Position numbers and translations under genes: made by a program. A stretch of 64,000 nucleotides of DNA, from contig JALGQZ010000004.1 in assembly GCA_023105745.1 (NCBI GenBank), forward strand, positions 67,941,112-68,005,111, written 5' to 3'. Position 1 is the first letter of the stretch. Each line of letters starts with the position of its first letter. This document shows, piece after piece, positions 57,300-64,000 of this stretch. Under the pieces are notes generated by a model. It ran no database searches. It was given only the letters and a program-made list of their open reading frames with translations, and was not told the DNA's origin. This DNA is from Austropuccinia psidii. Lineage: Eukaryota > Basidiomycota > Pucciniomycetes > Pucciniales > Sphaerophragmiaceae.

Positions 57300-60200
57300 A
57301 TGTTTATACACAAACCAACCGTACTCCCAATTCCTGCAGCAATGACAACCCGGCCATATTCCTCAATGCGTATATGCATGTGTCAACACTGCTCAACTCA
57401 AACACACTCTTCCCCTGAGGGTGATAGGCAAGGAGTTGCCTTCACACCTTTCCAATATAAACAGCACATTAAAAAGCTCAAATCAACCATTGCACCCAAA
57501 TCTCTTCCAAACATCCCTACTTCTGCATCAGGATCTGGGTGCCCACAGATTCTATTGGATCAAATCTTCCCAGCTGATTATTCACGTTTGACCCAAAGCA
57601 CTTTCCCAACTCCAGCGGGTCTCAATTCAACTGCACAGAAACCATATAGTGGCAGTCAAACCCTTCCCCCACAAGACCTAGGAATGATAATATCTGCCAT
57701 TCTATCATTAAGGTATAATTTACCCCGCAGGGCTTCACGCATACTCAACCCTGCCCTGAACCTGCTGATCAAGTCCAGTATCTCAAGCTCAGCTGGTCCC
57801 CCCGCTCCTGCATTCCATATACCTCAAGATCTGAGTACCATATTTGAACATCTCCAATTGGAGCCAGTGATTCAAAACTATATATGTTGTCCTCAATGTT
57901 TCTCTCTTAATGGCCTTACTGAATCAGTCACAACTGACCAACCCCACTGTCAACGCCATAATGACCCAAATGATCATGATCCCCCTTGCACACAATCATT
58001 AGGCAAATTCATCTATTCATCTGAACCCCACACCCAAAACACAACCAACATGAAGCAAAAATTTATACCAACAAAACATTTCATTTATCAACCATTCAAA
58101 AATTGGCTTGCCAGATTTCTCCAGCGGGCTGGAATTATGGACATTCTGCATCAACATCAACAATCCCAAACTCCCGAAGATTCCCCAAAACGTGACGTCT
58201 GGGATGGATTGGTCTGGAGACGCTTCACTGGCACTAGAAATATCCATGACCCCCCATTCATGTCCATTCCTGGTGCATTGGCCTTCTCCATATATGTGGA
58301 CTGGTTTAATGCACATGGAAAGTCAACCCGGTTGGCTAGCATTGGACCTATCATGCTTATTTGTCTTAATCTCCCCCCAAGTGAAAGATTGAAGCCCGAG
58401 AATGTCTATGTTGCAGGAATCATCCCTGGTCCGAAGGAGCCAACTGCGCTTCAATTGAATTATCTATTAATGCCACTCATCAACGAGCTCAAAGAGCTAT
58501 GGCAAGGTTACCATTTTGCACCCACCTCAACAGGTCCATCAGGATCCTTTATCCGTGTTGCCATCCTCACAGCCATTGCGGATGTGGTTGCCATGCGCAA
58601 GCTTACTGGATTTATTTCCCATTCAGGAAACCACTTTTGTAATTTTTGCACCATTCACAAAGCTCAAATTGAAGAAATTGGTCCTCAATTTCACTACACG
58701 CGCTCATACCAAAGTCATAAATCAACCATTGCCAAATGGCTTCGGGCAACCCCACAACAAAGACAAGCAATTTTCTCTGAGTATGGAGTGCGATATTCAA
58801 TTTTGGAAGACCTTCCGTATTGGGATGCAACCAGAATGGTTAATCTTGACATAATGCATAATTTAATACCTGGAATTTTGAAGGATCATGCAACTTTCAA
58901 ATTGTGCATTCCAGAGGCGAAATCAAAAATTTACTTCAGGTCCCGCAGGAAATCCAATGACACCAACAGTTCAGACTCAGATTCCATGACCTCCAACAGC
59001 TCTCTTGATAAAATCACATTGAGAGAGGCCCGCTCCCTGAGAAGAGACGCAGCAAAAATAATAAATGAGCCACTCCCCACTACTTCCACCCGGAAAAACT
59101 ACTTCCCAATGCCCACCCTTCACACAGAACATCCATCTAGTGGTTCTGCGGAGATTCCTTCATTTGATGCCGATTACATCCCCACTTCTGAAATACCCTC
59201 TGAATTGGATATCACTGCACTGAGCGATCACCAGATCAAGGGTGAGGCTCTTGAGCATCTCCAACAAATCATATCTGAGACCATAATTCCCTCATCATGG
59301 ACAAGAGTTCCCCGCAAAATGGGTTCCCCCTCTCATGGTAGCTTAAAAGCCGCTGAATGGGCTCTCTTATATAAGGTCTATATTCCATTTCTAATGCTCA
59401 GTCAACAGATGTCATTAGATGCACACCAATCCGCCAACACACAAAGAAAAATGGGTCAGTCAGAAGAACTTGCAAATGAACTAGCCAAGAATACATTCCA
59501 TTTGATTAGTGCTATCAACATTGCCACAAGCTGGACTGTTTCAATAGATGATGCGACTGCATTTGCTGAACATTGGAAAAAATTCCGCCTTTCCAATCAA
59601 CACCTGTTCCCAAAACAGAAAAGTAAACCAAATCATCATTTTGCTGATCATATTCCCGAACTCTTCCAACGTTGGGGCCCAGCACAAGCCTCAGCCACAT
59701 GGGGTTATGAGCGCTTGATTGGAGTATTTGCAAAGATGCCAACAAATAACAAGATATGTACGTCAATTAATAAGATCAATATATTCACATTGATGAAACA
59801 CCTGAACTGAATAAGACTAACTTTTTGCAACTCTGAATAGATGATATAGATAAAACCTTACTTCAACATATCTGTCGATGTTCCAACCTTTCCGTTCTCC
59901 TGAAATCCCCATCTGTGCCATGTGAAATAAAACAGCTTTTCGAATCACAGCCACCTGCCGTGTTCAATCACCATAAATATAACAAGCCATCCCGCCATGA
60001 CCAACAAAATTATGCTTGCCTGGTTGAGTACTTACAGAATTTTCATTCCACAAGGGAAGTAGTTGATTGGATCAGCTTAGACACTACCATGCAATCCACA
60101 AGTCCTCCCACTTCAAGGATTGTCTCCCCTTGGTATTTTCCAGTTTCAAACATTAATATTGGGAACAATATATTTTCAACTGAATCCAAAAATATCAGCA

Positions 60201-60502
60201 ACAGTGTGATATGTTTTCTGAGGGGCAACTCACGACAATTTGGTATTATTGATAGCATTTTCAAAGTCTCTGAGCCATCTAGCATACTGAATAATAACTT
60301 TCTGATTTTAAAAACTTTGAAGATTGATGTGAATTTCCTACCAGATTGGCCGTATCTCAATATTTATAAAGCTGTTGGTTTTGATGATGGACACTTGATT
60401 ATATCAGAAGAAGAAATAGAAGGTAACTGTGGATTGTATGATAACAAAGCTCTGTCATTTGGACTGCTTGTAATGATAAAGCCGTTATTTCATGATATTT
60501 AG
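57300..60502 (+). CDS. tnp2-type (EnSpm/CACTA-like) transposase
   Basis: Exons 57300-59757 and 59841-60502 (GTACGT...GAATAG, frame kept), 1039 aa. N-terminal Cys cluster CMCQHC (C26, C28, C31), as in many tnp2 proteins. The core matches the tnp2 family: SIYVDWFNAHGKS, LPPSERLKPENVYVAGIIPGPKEP, LLMPLINELKELW, ADVVAMRKLTGFISHSGNHFCNFC, YGVRYSILEDLPYWD, LDIMHNLIPGIL, WGYERLIGVFAK. Probable RNase H-fold acidic residues are D334, D428 and E804, with a Ser/Asp-rich insertion at about 540-640. The C-terminal ~230 residues are an accessory domain that I do not recognise. It would bind and cut the TIRs of T. No stop or frameshift, so possibly active. Start could be Met15 or Met23. Confidence 0.88.
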
Positions 60503-61281
60503 TCTACAAAAATGCAAATCTCTCAGATTCATTAGCAATTTTGCTAGTGAAATCATTGCCTCAAAATTTAGTGACAGAGACATGCCATTGTGACAAGCAA
60601 AGCCCATTATTTCACATTGCCACAAAGAACTTACTATTTTGACATTGGGTACAGTGTGAATGAGCCAAGTCCAATGATCAAATGACCCACACACTCACCT
60701 TTCATAGCATCCAAAATTTCTAACTGCGCCATCATCATGTTGGAAGCGGAATCGGCTTTTGCGTACCCACACCCGCATGTGCACCCGCATGCGCCAATGC
60801 ACACGCAAACCCACCCGCACACGCCAATGCACACGCCCACCCACCCGCACCCGCACACGCCAATGCACACGCAAACCCACCCGCACACGCCAATGCACAC
60901 GCAAACGCGCCTGCACACGCCAATGCACACGCAAACGCGCCGCACACGCCAATGCACACGCAAACACGCCCGCACACGCCAATGCACACGCACACTTCAT
61001 GGATGACCTGGTGAAGTCAAACCCCCCGCCTACATCAAAACTGGCTGAAGGACATCTTTGATGTGTGTGTGTGCAAACAGGCGGGTCTGGTGTAATTTTT
61101 ACCAATCATTGGACGGTTGTGGGATGATCAGGTGGTGAGGAATCTGAGTTGAAGGCACAGGGGAACCAATATTATTGGATGTCACAGGATTTGGTGTAAG
61201 ACCAGAGTGTGACGTGTGCTTGACGTTCGCTTGATTTTTGCTTGACGTGAGCTCGACTTTTATCCTGCTTGACGTTTGCTT
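60503..61281. repeat. Right subterminal region of T with minisatellite (60765-60992) and ACGTCA motifs
   Basis: About seven units of 24-38 bp built from CACACGCCAATGCACACGCAA and ACCCACCCG. 61205-61281 has repeated GCTTGACGT (inverse ACGTCAAGC), mirroring the left end. Cys/Val-rich ORFs on the minus strand are artefacts of the repeat. 60503-60730 holds nothing recognised. Confidence 0.8.
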
Positions 61282-61327
61282 GACGTGAAGTCAATCGCCG
61301 ACGATTGACACGAGATTCGCCCCGGTG
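61282..61327 (-). repeat. Right terminal inverted repeat of T
   Basis: Reads CACCGGGGCGAATCTCGTG on the minus strand; 44 of 46 positions match the left TIR, including the GTCAATCG-TCGG-CGATTGAC hairpin. Followed by ACA, the TSD. Confidence 0.95.
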
Positions 61328-61330
61328 ACA

Positions 61331-61458
61331 GGCTGTATGCATGTTTCAGAATGAAGATTGGTGAAATTGAATGCTGATGCAGATACTGGATTTGCTGATT
61401 TGGGGTGTTTGAGTGGGTGTATGAATGAAACCCTTACCCCTGATGGATGGTTGTTACA
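61331..61458 (-). mobile_element. C1 5' LTR, U3 tip displaced by T
   Basis: 128 bp matching the last 128 bp (plus-strand view) of the LTR at 8014-8757, ending GGTTGTTACA. With 29321-29936 it gives 744 bp, the same length as the 3' LTR. Followed by CAGGC, the right TSD of C1. Confidence 0.95.
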
Positions 61459-62383
61459 CAGGCTTGTCTGGGTACAAGGTGTGAAGATCCTTCACAAGGT
61501 CTGGGGAGCTGGTAAGGTTGGAAGCTGATTCCCAAGTTGTTCTTTCTGGGTCTTCATTGAATCCTTTCCACTCCACTAGATACCATAATGTGCCTATCTG
61601 GAGTTTTGAGTCCAGAACCTGAGCCACTTCCCATTTGTCTTGCTCTTCCACTATTACTGGTGGTGATGAAAATTGATGTCAATTCGGGATAGTTGATTGC
61701 TTCACTGGTTCTAATAAGGACACATGAAAGGCAGGGTGAACTGACTTCAATTGTTGAGGCAAGTTGAGGTGATATGCATGACTGCCAATCTTCTTCAGAG
61801 CTTCAAAGAGTCCCAACCATCTTTCTGAAAGTTTCTTGGTGGGTCTTGTTGTCTTGAGGTTCTTAAAAGCTAGCTATACTTTGTCCCCAGGTTGGAAAGC
61901 AGGTGGAATTTCTTTCTTTTTATCTGCATACTTCTTAAAACGCTTCATTTCTGACTCTACTTCTTCTTTGACAAATTTCTGTACTGATTGGAGTTTTGTT
62001 GATACCTTTCCAGCAGGTGTATCTTTAGAAATGTCAATTTAGTCAAAGCTGGGATTTCTGCCATAAACAGTGAGAAATGGTGACTGTTTTGTTGATGAAT
62101 GTTCTTAATTATTATAGGAAAATTCATCCAGAGGGATCCGGGTGTGCCAGTCATCTTGATGGTAACTGACATACATCCAAAGATGCTGTTCTAGAATCTG
62201 ATTTACCCTTTCTGTCTGTCCATCTGTTTCAGGGTGAAAGGCAGTTGAAAGAGCTCTTGATATCTTGAGCTTCTGACACAATTGAGTCCAAAATGATGAA
62301 ACAAATAATGAACCTCTATCACTAACAATACTGATTGGAAGACCATGTTTGGAAAAGACATGACTGCTAAAGATTTGATCTAA
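61459..62383 (-). pseudogene. C0 pol: integrase C-terminus and chromodomain (right half)
   Basis: Continuation of C0 from 8013: reading down from 62383 it encodes HVFSKHGLPISIVSDRG, FHPETDGQTERVNQ, a GPF-like region and the chromodomain (LWYLVEWKGF...LHTLYPDKP). In-frame stops near 61675, 61875 and 62041 and other changes show decay. Cut by the LTR of element E at its upstream side and by C1 at its downstream side. Confidence 0.9.
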
Positions 62384-63990
62384 TGTCACAACCACAAGTA
62401 ATGACCCTCCTCCATGGGTGTTGCGGTAATTTAGCCTGGGACCAAGTTGGGGCCAATTGGCCACATCAAATCTTTTATGGCCAATTGTCCCCCTTTTTTG
62501 TTCCATGTCCCTTTGGCCATATCACCTTTCCCTGGCCTTTTATGGCCTCAGGCCATATCCTGCCAGCATTGGCCTCCCTGGTTAATTTCCATACCTCCAA
62601 CCCCCAGGTCTCTATCTTTGTTTTTGGGCCTGGGCGTGTCCTTTTGTCTCTTAGGGGGTTCTGGGCCCCCTAGCCATAACCACCATCCTGGGACCACCCC
62701 TTTTCATTAGGGGGTCTAGGTCCTAAATGGCCTTTTTGGGCCATTTAGGCCCCCTAAGGCCTCTATGGACCGTGGGCCAATAAGGCCCCTTTTGGCCTAA
62801 GCCAACGAGGCCAAAAGGGGGCTGCCCACTAGCCCTCAAGGGCAGGTGGGTCCCAAACCACAATAGGGCCCACTCAAGCCTTTCTTGGCCCCAAGTACCA
62901 TAAAGACCCTCAGGCCCACCATGGACCACATTTCAGCCCATGGCCTCTGGTAACCACCAGATCAGCTCAGAAACCCTTCCCCTCAACTCAAGGGGGATTC
63001 TTCCCATTCCTCCATGCCTCCCGTACTCAAGGTTGCAGGATTGGTGCATATATGGTAGTATATACCATTATGCACCATTTTTGCTCAGCAATTCAATGGT
63101 GACGTTTTCAGGACCGAATTCCCTGATTCCAAATCAAGGTCCCAAAAGCCAACGCCCACTTCGAAGGAGGACTCTTCAGCTCATCAGTCTGGCAAGCCAT
63201 GGCAGCTATCAGAAGACTCTTCAAGGACCCCAACCACCTGGCCCTGCAGGAGTTGGGTTGGCAATTATTTCAGGATTATTCCAAGGGCCATTCTGAGAGG
63301 TTATTCATCATTAAATCAGTTGTCAAGGCAGAAAGTACTTCAATACTCCTTGGACAACTCAATTGGTCCATACAGGCAGCATTCAATTATACCTGTATGT
63401 CCTTGGCCCAATCGGGCCAATTCATATTCCACTGTGGGAATTCAATCACACATTTCACTTCCCAAGATGGCCAGGACTGTATTGGCCCAATTCAGACAAT
63501 ACAGCTGGTGACTCACCTTCCAGGATGAGCCCCTCAGCTTTTCACATATACTGGCCACCTTTCATCACCTGGGGACTTTTTCCCCAGTTAATTAATATGT
63601 TGATTTATTTTTATCTCTATTTTTTCTTTTACTTTATAAAAGTAAATACTAATATTCTTAAGTCAGTCATCTGCACCTTTCTTCTTTGCCTGTCAGTGGA
63701 TATTTGTGGTCATATCTTTGACTAATTCCATTTCTTTTTCTGAAGGGTTGAAACAGTGATTTGGGAATTCACTTGGTTGGCTTCTTGGATTTTGATTTTC
63801 TCAATTCTCTGGCCATTGGCTTCACTTACGCTTTCTTATCTTTGACATACTTGTCCTTATTCTTACTCTTATCCTTCCTAAAGAAATTCATTCTGCTTTA
63901 TCTCTTTTATCCTTTTGGAGCATTCCCAGTGAGTTCTTGATTCCTGAGTGCCAGGCGACTCTTGTTTTCTGTCCAAGTGCCCCTGTGACA
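62384..63990 (+). mobile_element. 5' LTR of element E (continues beyond window)
   Basis: 1607 bp, TGTCACAACC...CCTGTGACA. The end half resembles the C1/D LTRs: CACATATACT box, hairpin CTGGGGA...TCCCCAG, AGTTAATTAATATG (63586-63599) and the ...GAGTGCCAGGC...CCCTGTGACA terminus. The long U3 is different and full of GGCC palindromes (62440-62940). The ten internal bases visible (TTATATTAAT) fit a self-priming site. The left flank TCTAA is the expected TSD; the other copy lies outside. ORFs inside are not credible genes. Confidence 0.88.
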
Positions 63991-64000
63991 TTATATTAAT
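63991..64000 (+). other. First bases of element E interior
   Basis: TTATATTAAT; positions 63992-64000 pair with the LTR motif at 63586-63599 in eight of nine bases. The rest of E is outside the window. Confidence 0.5.

Larger units (their letters stand above)
29937..61327. mobile_element. Giant EnSpm/CACTA-like DNA transposon T (31.4 kb with D, ~20.9 kb without)
   Basis: Interrupts the C1 LTR exactly. The intact LTR at 8014 shows the empty site, and the 3-bp TSD ACA flanks the insert (29934-29936, 61328-61330). Ends are 46-bp inverted repeats with two mismatches, starting CACC. A tnp2-type transposase (57300), 3-bp TSD and subterminal repeats fit the EnSpm/CACTA superfamily. Cargo: an unknown 677-aa gene, Tet/JBP-like dioxygenase, Zn2Cys6 protein, 137-aa ORF, SNF2 ATPase and an unknown 624-aa gene. 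Element D is nested in it at 38914-49400. Most coding frames are open, so it may be recent and possibly autonomous. Confidence 0.93.
8014..61458 (-). mobile_element. Ty3/gypsy element C1, complete but split by three insertions
   Basis: Bounded by CAGGC at 8009-8013 and 61459-61463, a 5-bp TSD. Removing element A, the solo LTR and transposon T (each with its own TSD) leaves about 10.3 kb. Order on the minus strand: 5' LTR (61458-61331 joined to 29936-29321), leader, gag, pol, antisense accessory gene, polypurine tract, 3' LTR (8757-8014). Both LTRs are 744 bp once T is removed, and differ at perhaps a few percent of positions by eye. Stops in gag, at the pol C-terminus and in the accessory gene mean it is no longer autonomous. 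Confidence 0.93.

Noticed and set aside
57300..60502. Transposase as a KDZ or Plavaka type, given the usual Tet/JBP link
   Set aside because: The GIIPGPKEP and LMPLINELKELW segments and the WFNAHGKS region match tnp2/Transposase_21; 3-bp TSD also fits. A formal HMM test would settle it.
60634..61105. Cys/Val-rich and His/Thr-rich repeat ORFs, which look like metallothionein- or antifreeze-type proteins
   Set aside because: Pure translation of the CACACGCCAATG minisatellite in different frames.
29937..61327. T as a Starship, Helitron or Crypton
   Set aside because: It has TIRs and a 3-bp TSD and encodes a tnp2-type transposase; no DUF3435 tyrosine recombinase or Rep/helicase was seen.
62447..63725. 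Plus-strand ORFs of 60-120 aa in the E LTR
   Set aside because: They lie inside an LTR, are not conserved in related LTRs, and show no domain.

Overview
The window looks like a repeat-rich fungal genome, most likely a basidiomycete rust (Pucciniales). Short GT-AG introns of about 50-145 nt interrupt most of the genes. The rest is Ty3/gypsy LTR retrotransposons, a tnp2-type DNA transposase and a Tet-like dioxygenase of a kind known to be expanded in rusts. The genus assignment is inference. I found no rRNA, tRNA, CRISPR array or ordinary housekeeping gene; nearly every base belongs to a mobile element.

The window is a set of nested insertions that can be ordered from target-site duplications (TSDs). 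The outermost layer is C0, a minus-strand Ty3 element, seen as pol at 61459-62383 and its continuation at about 7050-8013. C1 (8014-61458, same family, TSD CAGGC) is inserted into C0. Inside C1 lie three insertions: element A, an 11.0-kb Ty3 element (10192-21196, TSD GACTG), in exon 2 of C1's antisense accessory gene; a solo LTR (22767-23526, TSD CAAAC) at the end of C1 pol; and T, a 31.4-kb DNA transposon (29937-61327, TSD ACA), in C1's 5' LTR. T in turn contains D, a young, apparently intact Ty3 element (38914-49400, TSD TCGGG). The left margin (1-7049) holds damaged pieces of the same families. The right margin (62384-64000) is the 5' LTR of another element, E, which runs off the window.

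T is the most interesting object. Without D it is about 20.9 kb. It has 46-bp terminal inverted repeats starting CACC, subterminal ACGTCA motifs and minisatellites. It carries seven reading frames: an unknown 677-aa protein, a Tet/JBP-like 2OG-Fe(II) dioxygenase, a Zn2Cys6-cluster protein, a 137-aa ORF lying in frame upstream of a SNF2-family ATPase, an unknown 624-aa protein, and a 1039-aa tnp2 (EnSpm/CACTA-like) transposase. Near-perfect 22-30-bp palindromes sit in several of its intergenic regions. A dioxygenase able to modify methyl-cytosine plus a chromatin remodeller on one transposon suggests a self-encoded anti-silencing module; this is inference.

The C/D retrotransposon family has three notable features. 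A spliced accessory gene on the strand opposite gag-pol encodes a Zn2Cys6-type cluster. A canonical GGGAAAA slippery site joins gag to pol by -1 frameshifting. A 14-nt LTR segment is complementary to the sequence just inside the 5' LTR and covaries between C1, D and E, as expected for Tf1/sushi-type self-priming. Family A instead has a conserved TGG-starting primer-binding site and one fused gag-pol frame.
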